A DNA stretch of 8,088 nt. Origin: an uncultured Lachnospiraceae bacterium. GTDB lineage: Bacteria > Bacillota > Clostridia > Lachnospirales > Lachnospiraceae. The stretch spans positions 1-8,088 of the forward strand of contig CAJOQO010000280.1 in NCBI GenBank assembly GCA_905236545.1, in the 5' to 3' direction. A program made the translations under genes and the position numbers. Position 1 is the stretch's first letter; each line of letters begins with the position of its first letter. Of the stretch, positions 1 through 6,352 are shown one piece after another. A model generated the notes under the pieces. It saw nothing but the letters and a program-made list of their open reading frames with translations, was not told the DNA's origin and did no database searches.

Positions 1-3
1 GAC

Positions 4-110
4 GGCCACAGGGGTTCCTGAGCGGCAGACTTTCGGGGGTCGGAGCGAAGGAACCCCTGTGGCTGCCGACTGGTGATCAGGGGCGGCCTGGATCAGAACC
101 CCTGTGGCTG
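4..110. repeat. Intergenic three-copy repeat with a long inverted pair
   Basis: The 13-base motif GCCACAGGGGTTC lies at 5-17, and its exact reverse complement lies at 51-63 and again at 96-108. The last two copies are identical over 15 bases (51-65 and 96-110) and start 45 bp apart. Copies one and two could form a 13-bp stem around a 33-base GC-rich loop. No T-run follows the stem on either strand, so it is not a normal intrinsic terminator. It lies downstream of the lactonase gene and its terminator, at the window edge, so the array may continue to the left. No coding frame here is convincing. It could be a dispersed palindromic intergenic repeat, a remnant of a small non-autonomous element, or a protein binding array. 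The repeat is directly visible; its function is unknown. Confidence 0.8.
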
Positions 111-114
111 ACAG

Positions 115-154
115 AAAAAGCGGAGAACTTCGCCCGGTAAACGAAATTCTCCGC
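115..154 (-). terminator. Intrinsic terminator of the lactonase-family gene
   Basis: Read on the minus strand, an arm at 154-142 (GCGGAGAATTTCG) pairs with an arm at 132-120 (CGAAGTTCTCCGC). This gives a 13-bp stem with one G-U pair and a 9-base loop, followed directly by TTTTT at 119-115. It sits about 70 bases past the lactonase stop codon in the right orientation. Stem length, GC content and U-run all fit a factor-independent terminator. Confidence 0.88.
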
Positions 155-223
155 CTTTCAACCACGATCCTTAAGAGGCAGGAAAACACAGCTTTGATCC
201 GCCTGTCCCGCCTGCCGGCTTTT

Positions 224-1276
224 TCACTCCTCCACCTCAGAGATCAGGATACAGTTCGGGGTCTCCACATACTGCTGCTTCCCCTTCATCACCAGCGTCC
301 CTTTCTCGTAATCAATCGTAAAGAAACGCATGTATCCGGATTCATGGCAAAGGACAATCATCGTCTTCTCATCCGGAAAGACATCGATATCCTTCGGATA
401 GCCTCCGCTGATCGGAAGAATCAGGATCTTTGTCAGCATCCCCGTCTCAGGATCGATCCTGAAGATCCCGACGGAATTCTCGCCCGCGCTCGAACAGTAA
501 AGATACTTTCCGCTCGGAGACAGCTTCAGCGCGCAGCTGGCGGAGGATACGTCCTTGTCATCGTACATGCTCTGAATAACCTGGATCTTTTCAAATTCAG
601 GCTCTTTCCCCCCGCCATCATATCGATATACATAGATATTGTTGGTCATCTCGCAGTTGATGTAGGCAAACCTTCCATCCCTGGAGAACACCATCAGCCT
701 GGGAGCCGATTCAAGCGGAAGGCGGAGAATGCTGTACAGATGAAGCTTGCCTGTCGAAGGTGTCACCTTATAGATCTTCACCTGATCCACGCCATTGTCG
801 ACCGCGCACAGGTATTTATCGTCCGGAGTCGGGATCACGCAGCTTACATGCGGACGGAAATTACGCTCCGCGACAGACCCGATTCCCTGATGGAACACCC
901 CGTCCATAACAGACCCGAGACGGCCGTCCCTGTGCGTATGCACCACAGTCACCTTCCCGTCATGATAACCGCCGACAAAGAGAAACTTTCCGGACACATC
1001 CGTCGAGAGATAGCAGCCCCGCATCCCGTCGATATTCACTTTATTGATCGCGGTCAGATCTCCGTTCTTTTCGATCTTCAGAACCTCAACGCCTTCATCT
1101 GCGATGGAATACAGGTACTCGCCGCTTCTGGACCTGGTCAGGTAAGAAGAATTGTGCACCGGCACCACATCCCGTTCCTTCAGCGTCCGCGTTTCATTGT
1201 CCATATCATAGATATGAATCCCGATGCTGCTTCCATGTGTATAGGTTCCGATATACGCGACATATTTTTTACTCAT
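224..1276 (-). CDS. Lactonase-family beta-propeller protein (6-phosphogluconolactonase-like)
   Basis: This 350-residue protein resembles the Pgl/YbhE-type seven-bladed beta-propeller family (lactonase family, PF10282). In Enterobacteria such proteins hydrolyse 6-phosphogluconolactone in the oxidative pentose phosphate pathway, but many family members have other or unknown substrates. Family marks are the N-terminal AYIGTYTHG, GGYHDGKV near residues 102-109, HQGIGS near 129-134, RPHVSC near 141-146 and VDNGVDQVKIY near 159-169. The usual PHxH motif reads PHVS here, so the second histidine is missing. There is no signal peptide, so it is probably cytoplasmic. I chose ATG 1276 because AAAGGG lies about 9 bases ahead of it; a GTG at 1312 would add 12 residues but lacks a clear ribosome site and the family start. 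It is monocistronic, with its own putative promoter and a terminator. The fold is secure; the substrate is not. Confidence 0.88.
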   Translation of the reverse strand: MSKKYVAYIGTYTHGSSIGIHIYDMDNETRTLKERDVVPVHNSSYLTRSRSGEYLYSIADEGVEVLKIEKNGDLTAINKVNIDGMRGCYLSTDVSGKFLFVGGYHDGKVTVVHTHRDGRLGSVMDGVFHQGIGSVAERNFRPHVSCVIPTPDDKYLCAVDNGVDQVKIYKVTPSTGKLHLYSILRLPLESAPRLMVFSRDGRFAYINCEMTNNIYVYRYDGGGKEPEFEKIQVIQSMYDDKDVSSASCALKLSPSGKYLYCSSAGENSVGIFRIDPETGMLTKILILPISGGYPKDIDVFPDEKTMIVLCHESGYMRFFTIDYEKGTLVMKGKQQYVETPNCILISEVEE

Positions 1277-1345
1277 GTTCAGAGCCCTTTCTGAGCTGTT
1301 CCTCATCTTCACAGCTTCCCTGCCAAATGTTTCTCTGCCTTTCCC

Positions 1346-1374
1346 ATCTTATCAAATCCGGCCTTCCCTGTAAA
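1346..1374 (-). promoter_or_regulatory. Putative sigma-A promoter of the lactonase-family gene
   Basis: On the minus strand, TTTACA (1374-1369, 5 of 6 to TTGACA) is separated by exactly 17 bp from TAAGAT (1351-1346, 4 of 6 to TATAAT). This would start a transcript near 1339, leaving a leader of about 60 bases before the chosen ATG at 1276. Sequence match only. Confidence 0.45.
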
Positions 1375-1445
1375 TGCAGCCGCAAGCAGTATGGCCTGCT
1401 ATTTTCAGGAAGCCTGCTTATCTGACGGATCCATCATTTTTATAT

Positions 1446-1474
1446 TTGTTCTGTTCCCTTCCATATGGTATAAT
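1446..1474 (+). promoter_or_regulatory. Putative extended -10 promoter of the cyclic-nucleotide-binding gene
   Basis: A perfect TATAAT at 1469-1474 is preceded by TGG, which gives the extended -10 form TGnTATAAT. A weak -35, TTGTTC at 1446-1451, is spaced 17 bp away. The transcript would begin near 1481, about 43 bases before the ATG at 1524, with AAGGAG at 1511-1516 as the ribosome binding site. It is divergent from the lactonase promoter, with about 70 bp between their -35 boxes. Confidence 0.7.
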
Positions 1475-1523
1475 TTTCTGGAATCTTGGTTACCTGTCAC
1501 CCGTTTGAAAAAGGAGCAGACTT

Positions 1524-2438
1524 ATGGCGGAAAAAGTATTCAAAAAAGATGATATTATCTTCCGGCAGGGGGATGAAGCAAAAGCATTCTACAAGGTTCT
1601 GGACGGATCTGTCGGCATCTTCGCGAATTATGACGGGTCAGAGGATGTTAAGCTGGCAGAGATAAAGAAAGGGGAATTCTTCGGCGAGATGGCAGTGATC
1701 GATGCCGCTCCCCGTACCGGCACAGCCAGGGTGCTTGAAAACGGAACCCGTGTCCTCGAGATCTCCACACTGGAGCTGAATGACTATTTTGCAGAGGATC
1801 CGGACAGCATCTCCGGCCTTATGATCGTATTGAGTTCCCGTCTTCGCGGCCTGACAAAGGAATATGACCATGTAAAGGAAGTTGCCGCGAAGCTTCATCT
1901 CGATGATCAGGATCAGGATGATGACTTCCTCCTTGATCTCAAGAAATACAACTACTACTACAAGGTGCGTCCGGGCAGCACGACCAAACCCAGCGCCGAG
2001 ATCCTCCGCGAGGAGGCTGCGAACAAAAAACATTCCGATGGATTCGCGAAGAATGTTGTCTCTTATCAGAAAGGCACCGTTATCTGCCGTGAAGGCGATC
2101 TGGTTGACTGCATGTATGATATTCACTGGGGCCGCGTCGGTATCTATTCCAATTTCGGAACACCGGATCAGGTAGAGCTGACTGTCCTCGGTGCAGACAA
2201 TTTCTTTGGAGAGATGGGGATGATCTCCGGTCAGCCGCGCAGTGCAACCGCGGTAGCTCTTGATGACAATACGACCGTTGAGATCATTTATCCGCAGGAC
2301 TTCCGTGAGCTCTTTGAGAAGAATCCGCTCAAGGTCGACATGATCCTCAAGCATCTGTCCAACAGGCTGCGCGTTCTTACCCGGCAGTACCTTGAGGAAT
2401 GCGAAAAGATCGTCAAGAGTACAGGCGCCCTTGTGTAA
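1524..2438 (+). CDS. Protein with two cyclic-nucleotide-binding domains and no output domain
   Basis: This 304-residue protein contains two CAP/CRP-type cyclic nucleotide-binding (cNMP) domains in tandem, at about residues 5-118 and 178-292. Each carries a phosphate-binding-cassette-like motif: FGEMAVIDAAPRTGTARV (53-70) and FGEMGMISGQPRSATAV (228-244), with the glutamate (E55, E230) and arginine (R64, R239) that normally contact the nucleotide. Each domain ends in a similar helix, SSRLRGLTKEY and SNRLRVLTRQY, which points to internal duplication. The linker has an acidic run (about 127-134, DDQDQDDD) followed by a tyrosine-rich stretch, KKYNYYYK. There is no helix-turn-helix, kinase, cyclase or membrane segment, so this is a sensor or regulatory subunit acting through a partner, or a bare cNMP-domain protein. 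The start is fixed by AAGGAG 7 bases upstream. A hairpin terminator lies about 55 bases past the stop. The ligand is unknown. Confidence 0.92.
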   Translation: MAEKVFKKDDIIFRQGDEAKAFYKVLDGSVGIFANYDGSEDVKLAEIKKGEFFGEMAVIDAAPRTGTARVLENGTRVLEISTLELNDYFAEDPDSISGLMIVLSSRLRGLTKEYDHVKEVAAKLHLDDQDQDDDFLLDLKKYNYYYKVRPGSTTKPSAEILREEAANKKHSDGFAKNVVSYQKGTVICREGDLVDCMYDIHWGRVGIYSNFGTPDQVELTVLGADNFFGEMGMISGQPRSATAVALDDNTTVEIIYPQDFRELFEKNPLKVDMILKHLSNRLRVLTRQYLEECEKIVKSTGALV

Positions 2439-2492
2439 TGCCGGACAGGGTGCACCGGTTATGATCGAACAGTGCTTTCCAGGATCCTTAAC

Positions 2493-2529
2493 AGGCGTCC
2501 GTGTCACATCTGTGCACGGCGCCTTTGTT
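2493..2529 (+). terminator. Hairpin terminator or attenuator between the cNMP gene and the pseudouridine synthase gene
   Basis: AGGCG-t-CCGTG-t-CAC (2493-2507) pairs with GTG-CACGG-CGCCT (2512-2524) across the loop ATCT (2508-2511). This makes a 13-bp stem with two single-T bulges on the 5' side. It is followed by TTTGTT (2524-2529), an imperfect U-run. It is well placed to end the upstream transcript. No convincing promoter was seen between it and the next gene, so partial read-through, making it an attenuator, is possible. Confidence 0.62.
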
Positions 2530-2579
2530 GTAAAGACGGAAGAAAAAACGCAAAGAAGCAAACGGAAGGAAGCAGGCGC

Positions 2580-3482
2580 ATGAGAAGGCAGATTGCATAC
2601 AGCATCGAGGAGGATCTTTTCACCTCCGGCCGGCCTGCCACCTGTGCTGAGTTTCTTCGTTCGCGCAGCTTCTCCCGCCATCTCCTGACATACCTGCGGC
2701 ATCACGAGGACACGCTTCTTCTGAATGGAAGAAGCGTTTTTACCAATCATCCCGTCCGAAAGGGAGATGTCCTCCAGGTCATTTTTACCGATGAGGTTCC
2801 ATCCGAAACGATTGTCCCCAACCCCATGGAGCTCGATATCGTATATGAGGATGAGGATCTACTGATCATCAACAAACCTCCGTTTCTTCCGATTCAGCCC
2901 TCCATCGGACATTACGAGTACACGCTGGGCAACGGAGTCGCCGCGTATTATGCGGCGCAGGGGATCCCCTTTGTCTATCGGTGTGTGAACCGCCTGGACA
3001 AAAACACCAGCGGGCTTGTGATCATCGCCAGGAATATGGCAAGCTCCGCCATTCTGTACGAACAGATGAAGGAGCGCCGGATCCACCGGACCTATTACGC
3101 AGTCGTCCATGGCCGGATCGATGATCCCGGAACCATCGATGCGCCGATCAGACGGCGTACGGCCTCTCTGGTTGAACGGTGTGTGGAGGAGGAAGGCGGT
3201 CAGAGGGCGGTAACGCACTATACCCCGCTCTCCTGGCGGAAGGATCCTGACACAACGCTGCTTTCTGTTGTCCTGGAGACCGGCCGGACCCATCAGATCC
3301 GCGTACATATGGCATATATCGGCCATCCGGTCGCGGGGGATACGATGTACGGAGACCGGGAGAATGTCCTTCTCAACAGACAGGCGCTGCATTCCTTCCG
3401 GCTGGAATTCACGCATCCGGTCACTCTGGAGCCGTTGAAGTTTGAAGCCCCGCTGCCGGCGGATATCCGCACGCTGCTGTAA
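2580..3482 (+). CDS. RluA-family RNA pseudouridine synthase
   Basis: This 301-residue enzyme belongs to the RluA/RluD family, which converts specific uridines in 23S rRNA or tRNA to pseudouridine. The N-terminal part (about 26-72; SRSFSRHLLTYL ... LLLNGRSV ... VRKGDVLQV) looks like an S4-type RNA-binding domain. The catalytic signature NRLDKNTSGLVIIARN is near 137-152, with the catalytic aspartate at D140. The C-terminal family motif GRTHQIRVHMAYIGHPVAGD lies near 235-254. Length is normal for the family. The start at 2580 is supported by GGAAGGAAG at 2564-2572, 7 bases ahead. An in-frame ATG at 2472 would put the upstream terminator hairpin inside the coding region and is rejected. The LysR gene follows 55 bases later on the same strand with no visible promoter, so the two are probably co-transcribed. 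The exact target uridine cannot be told from sequence, so no gene symbol is given. Confidence 0.95.
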   Translation: MRRQIAYSIEEDLFTSGRPATCAEFLRSRSFSRHLLTYLRHHEDTLLLNGRSVFTNHPVRKGDVLQVIFTDEVPSETIVPNPMELDIVYEDEDLLIINKPPFLPIQPSIGHYEYTLGNGVAAYYAAQGIPFVYRCVNRLDKNTSGLVIIARNMASSAILYEQMKERRIHRTYYAVVHGRIDDPGTIDAPIRRRTASLVERCVEEEGGQRAVTHYTPLSWRKDPDTTLLSVVLETGRTHQIRVHMAYIGHPVAGDTMYGDRENVLLNRQALHSFRLEFTHPVTLEPLKFEAPLPADIRTLL

Positions 3483-3537
3483 TGCAGGCCGCGCAGGCAG
3501 AAGCATTGCGGAAGAAAAGGGAAGGGAGGTACGCCAC

Positions 3538-4458
3538 ATGACGCTTCAGCAGATGAAATATGCAGTCACCGTTGCGGACTGCGGCAGCATGAACGAGGCC
3601 GCCCACCGGCTTTACATCACCCAGCCGTCTCTGTCCGGCACGGTCCGTGAACTGGAGAAGGAGCTGGGGCTGACCCTCTTTCTGCGCTCCAACCGCGGGA
3701 TCTCCATCACGCAGGACGGGGAGGAATTCCTCGGATACGCGAGACAGATCATCGCCCAGTATGGAATGCTCGAGGAAAGGTTCATCGACAGAACCAAGCG
3801 CAAGACAAGATTTTCCGTCTCCACGCAGCACTACTCCTTCGCCGTCAAGGCATTTATCCAGACGGCAAATGAATTCGGTCTGGAGAACTATGAGTTTGCG
3901 ATCCATGAAACAAAAACGCACACGGTCATGAACCATGTGCGCAATATGAAAAGCGAACTCGGAGTCCTCTATCTCAATGATTTTAACCGGGACGCCCTCA
4001 CGAAGATTTTTCACGAATACGGACTGGAATTCCATCCGCTCTTTGACTGCAGCATCTCTGTCTATCTTTCCCGCAGGCATCCGCTCGCCGGAAGGGCGTC
4101 GATCGCGATCGAGCAGCTGCAGCCCTATCCCTGCCTGTCCTTTGAGCAGGGCGATTACAACGCCTTTTACTTTGCCGAGGAGGTGCTGAGCACCTACGAT
4201 TACAGGAAGATCATCAAGGCAGATGACCGGGCGACCCTGCTGAACCTGATGACCGGGCTGAACGCGTTTACTCTTTGCTCCGGCATCATCACGGAGGATC
4301 TGAACGGTTCCGACTATGTCGCCGTCCCGCTCGAGAGCGACGACCGTATGACGATCGGCTACATCCAGAAGACGCGGGTTGCGCTTTCCCGTCTCGGTCA
4401 AAGCTATGTCGGGCATCTGAGGGAGGCCGGGATGCAGTCCTCCCCTCCGGCCGGATAA
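3538..4458 (+). CDS. LysR-family transcriptional regulator
   Basis: This 306-residue protein has the standard LysR-type layout. An N-terminal winged helix-turn-helix spans about residues 1-60: MTLQQMKYAVTVADCGSMNEAA, then HRLYITQPSLSGTVRELEKE, then LGLTLFLRSNRGISITQDGE. A linker helix and an effector-binding domain fill the rest (about 85-300). Such proteins bind DNA as tetramers and respond to a small-molecule inducer. The recognition helix region reads ITQPSLSGTVRELE, a good family match. ATG 3538 is fixed by GGGAGG at 3524-3529; an upstream frame extension to 3442 would overlap the pseudouridine synthase and lacks homology. It is unusual in not being divergent from a neighbour, so its target cannot be guessed from context; it follows the pseudouridine synthase gene, probably in one transcript. 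It ends 18 bp from the convergent trpS stop. The inducer is unknown. Confidence 0.95.
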   Translation: MTLQQMKYAVTVADCGSMNEAAHRLYITQPSLSGTVRELEKELGLTLFLRSNRGISITQDGEEFLGYARQIIAQYGMLEERFIDRTKRKTRFSVSTQHYSFAVKAFIQTANEFGLENYEFAIHETKTHTVMNHVRNMKSELGVLYLNDFNRDALTKIFHEYGLEFHPLFDCSISVYLSRRHPLAGRASIAIEQLQPYPCLSFEQGDYNAFYFAEEVLSTYDYRKIIKADDRATLLNLMTGLNAFTLCSGIITEDLNGSDYVAVPLESDDRMTIGYIQKTRVALSRLGQSYVGHLREAGMQSSPPAG

Positions 4459-4476
4459 TGCCGCACCGCCCCAGGT

Positions 4477-5478
4477 TCACCTGATGTCTGTCAGTCCAAC
4501 CTTTTTCTTTACCTTCCGGAGCGTCCTGTTCGCGGTATCGTGCGCCCGCTCCGCGTTGGTTTTCATGACCTGGTCAAGATAGGACCTGTCCTTCTGCAGC
4601 TCACGGACTCTGTCCTGCAGCGGCTTCAGAATACCGATCACCGCCTCGGAAACCGCCTCCTTGACCTGCCCGTATCCGCACCCGGAGAATTCCCTTACCG
4701 CTTCATCCGGCGTCTTCTCCGTGCAGGCACAGTAAATGTCAAACAGGTTCTTCAGCCCGGGCTGCTCATCGCGGTACGCGATCGTCGCCTCGGAATCCGT
4801 TATGGCACGCCTGCATTTTCTTCGGATCGTATCCGGATCATCCATCAGATAGATCGAGGCATTCGGATTCTCATCCGACTTCGACATCTTCTTCGAAGGA
4901 TCCTGCAATGACATGACGCGGGCGCCGATCTTCCCGACATAAGGCTCCGGAACCGTAAACACATCCCCGTAAATGCTGTTAAAACGCTGCGCGATATCAC
5001 GGGTGATCTCAAGGTGCTGCAGCTGATCCTTCCCGACCGGCACTACGTCAGCCTGATAGAGCAGGATATCCGATGCCATCAGAACCGGATAGGTAAAAAG
5101 GCCCGCGTTGACATTATCCGCATGCCTTGCGGACTTGTCCTTGAACTGTGTCATGCGCTGCAGCTCGCCCATATACGTAAAGCAGTTCAGGATCCACGCA
5201 AGCTCCGCATGGCAGGGTACGCTGCTCTGGAGATACAGCACATTTTTCTCAGGATCGATTCCCGCCGCGATATAGATCGTCATCAGTTCCCTGGCATGGG
5301 CGCGGAATTCTGCCGGCTTCTGGCGTACCGTCAGGGAATGCAGATCCATAACGCCGTAATAGCACTCATACTCATCGGCCAGGCCGACCCAGTTTTTCAG
5401 GGCGCCGAGGTAATTGCCCAGCGTCAGATTACCGGTTGCCTGCATGCCGCTGTAGAGCACCTTCTGGTCTTTGTTCAT
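4477..5478 (-). CDS. trpS: Tryptophanyl-tRNA synthetase
   Basis: This 333-residue class I aminoacyl-tRNA synthetase charges tRNA-Trp with tryptophan in the cytoplasm, and its length is normal for bacterial TrpRS. The HIGH-type motif appears as TGNLTLGNYLGAL (15-27), with threonine replacing the first histidine, as in other Firmicutes TrpRS. The ATP-site loop KKMSKSDEN is at 196-204. FTYPVLMASDILLYQADVVP (128-147) carries the aspartate of the tryptophan pocket (about D137), and VGKDQLQHLEITRDIA (148-163) is a further family signature. ATG 5478 is preceded by GGAGAG about 9 bases away. It follows the DUF5662-like gene on the same strand after a 108-bp gap that can fold into an RNA structure with a T7 run, so read-through or attenuation may control it. 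No T-box with the usual sequence was seen. The 3' end faces the LysR gene. Confidence 0.98.
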   Translation of the reverse strand: MNKDQKVLYSGMQATGNLTLGNYLGALKNWVGLADEYECYYGVMDLHSLTVRQKPAEFRAHARELMTIYIAAGIDPEKNVLYLQSSVPCHAELAWILNCFTYMGELQRMTQFKDKSARHADNVNAGLFTYPVLMASDILLYQADVVPVGKDQLQHLEITRDIAQRFNSIYGDVFTVPEPYVGKIGARVMSLQDPSKKMSKSDENPNASIYLMDDPDTIRRKCRRAITDSEATIAYRDEQPGLKNLFDIYCACTEKTPDEAVREFSGCGYGQVKEAVSEAVIGILKPLQDRVRELQKDRSYLDQVMKTNAERAHDTANRTLRKVKKKVGLTDIR

Positions 5479-5499
5479 CTTGTATTACTCTCCTGTCTT

Positions 5500-5583
5500 A
5501 AAAAAACCTCTGTACGGCTGAACCGCTGAAGCGGTCCGGATCCACTCCCCTCATCCGCAGCACCCGCGCAATCGGGTTCAGAG
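5500..5583 (-). promoter_or_regulatory. Structured RNA element with U7 run ahead of trpS
   Basis: On the minus-strand transcript, CUCUG (5583-5579) can pair with CAGAG (5512-5508) to close a junction of three hairpins. These are ACCCG/CGGGU (arms at 5577-5573 and 5566-5562), a CGGAU/AUCCG hairpin (5557-5553 and 5541-5537), and a 7-bp GGACCGC/GCGGUUC stem with a UUCA tetraloop (5537-5531 and 5526-5520). One base, 5537, is shared by the last two, so one of them loses a pair. A run of seven U residues (5506-5500) follows directly after one further G (5507), just ahead of the trpS ribosome site. It may be the terminator of the upstream gene, a trpS attenuator, or both. Pairings are read by eye and no energies were computed. 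Confidence 0.4.
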
Positions 5584-5586
5584 TTG

Positions 5587-6315
5587 TTATCTGCCTTTCA
5601 GATACCGCTCCCTCACATAACGGAAGCATGCCTTCTCTCCCTTTCCGGCAAGGATCCTGAGCATCTTCTCCAGCTCCCTGGCGGTCTGCGGGTGCATCAG
5701 CACTCCCGCTTTCCCCCGTTTATAGTATTCAAGCGGCGACGCGTCGGTATACTTCTCCTTCCTATACGTTTTGGACGCGGCGATCCGGTCCATCAGCATC
5801 TCCGCCACATACCGCCGGGGCATCTGTACGGGCTGTACCGGATGATCTCCCTTCTTCGCTGCTTCAATATTATAATCTGTCCAGTACTCAAAATGATGCA
5901 GGTTGCGCCCTTTATGATGCATCCACGCATCCGAAGCCCCCTTCATGACCCGTTCGCCATTGTTCGGGCTCTGCCTGCCGCCCTGGTAATACCGGAATCC
6001 ATTCAGCAGTTCCGTCGGCTCAAATTTGGACAGGTCATGGAGCAGTCCCTGCCGGTACAGCCCTACCTGAAAGCACCCTTCCGCCACGAGCAGCTTATGG
6101 TGCAGAACGGTCTTCATATGACCCGCCGCCTTTTTCAGCGTGATCTTTCCGTCCGACCTCTGCCCTTCATATCTTCCGGGAGTTTCCGTATGATAGGTCA
6201 GCACCACTTTGTTTTGATCCATAACCACCGCTTCCCGCATCTTCGCATCCTGAATCCGGAGCGTTCTGATCTCCGGCGTCGTGATCCTGGCTGTCCGTAT
6301 CGTTCCCTCTCTCAT
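5587..6315 (-). CDS. DUF5662-like protein with conserved histidine motifs
   Basis: Up to 242 residues. From about residue 65 on it resembles what I recall as the DUF5662 family of uncharacterised Firmicutes proteins. Marks are GHMKTVLHHK (65-74), GLYRQGLLHDLSKFEPTE (85-102), FRYYQGGRQSPNN (107-119), WMHHKGRNLHHFEYW (131-145) and QMPRRYVAEMLMDRIAASKTY (164-184). The HD pair (93-94), the HH pairs (133-134, 140-141) and D176 suggest a metal site reminiscent of HD-domain hydrolases; this is inference, and no activity is known to me. The start is uncertain: ATG 6315 has no good ribosome site, while later methionines M26 (6240), M32 (6222) and M67 (6117) are possible, with a weak AGGA ahead of M26. 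The first 60 or so residues do not look like the family core. It is a soluble protein lying between the GH13-like gene and trpS on the same strand. Confidence 0.75.
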   Translation of the reverse strand: MREGTIRTARITTPEIRTLRIQDAKMREAVVMDQNKVVLTYHTETPGRYEGQRSDGKITLKKAAGHMKTVLHHKLLVAEGCFQVGLYRQGLLHDLSKFEPTELLNGFRYYQGGRQSPNNGERVMKGASDAWMHHKGRNLHHFEYWTDYNIEAAKKGDHPVQPVQMPRRYVAEMLMDRIAASKTYRKEKYTDASPLEYYKRGKAGVLMHPQTARELEKMLRILAGKGEKACFRYVRERYLKGR

Positions 6316-6352
6316 CCGTCCGCCATTCTTTTTATAGAACCCCGCAGTTCCT

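Noticed and set aside
4..110. CRISPR array
   Set aside because: Only three short copies, one of them inverted, with unequal spacing.
104..1294. Long plus-strand open frame opposite the lactonase-family gene
   Set aside because: It lies antisense to a clear family match, starts inside the terminator and repeat region, and its translation has no recognisable domain. It is a shadow frame.
1638..2750. Long minus-strand open frame opposite the cNMP and pseudouridine synthase genes
   Set aside because: It crosses two clear genes and the terminator between them, has no ribosome site, and shows a translation without domain character.
3421..4416. Long minus-strand open frame opposite the LysR gene
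   Set aside because: It is antisense to a well-supported regulator, with no recognisable domain and no good start signal.
4472..4483. CAGGTTCACCTG palindrome as a terminator for trpS
   Set aside because: The stem is only 4-5 bp and no U-run follows it on either strand.
5508..5583. tRNA-like cloverleaf in the trpS leader
   Set aside because: Although a closing stem and three hairpins are possible, the loops and stems have wrong sizes, there is no TTCGA T-loop, and the closing stem is only 5 bp.
5480..5586. T-box riboswitch before trpS
   Set aside because: The gap is only 108 bases, too short for stem I plus antiterminator, and the conserved AGGGTGGNACCGCG sequence is not present. The similar GTGGATCCGGACCGC is not a good match.
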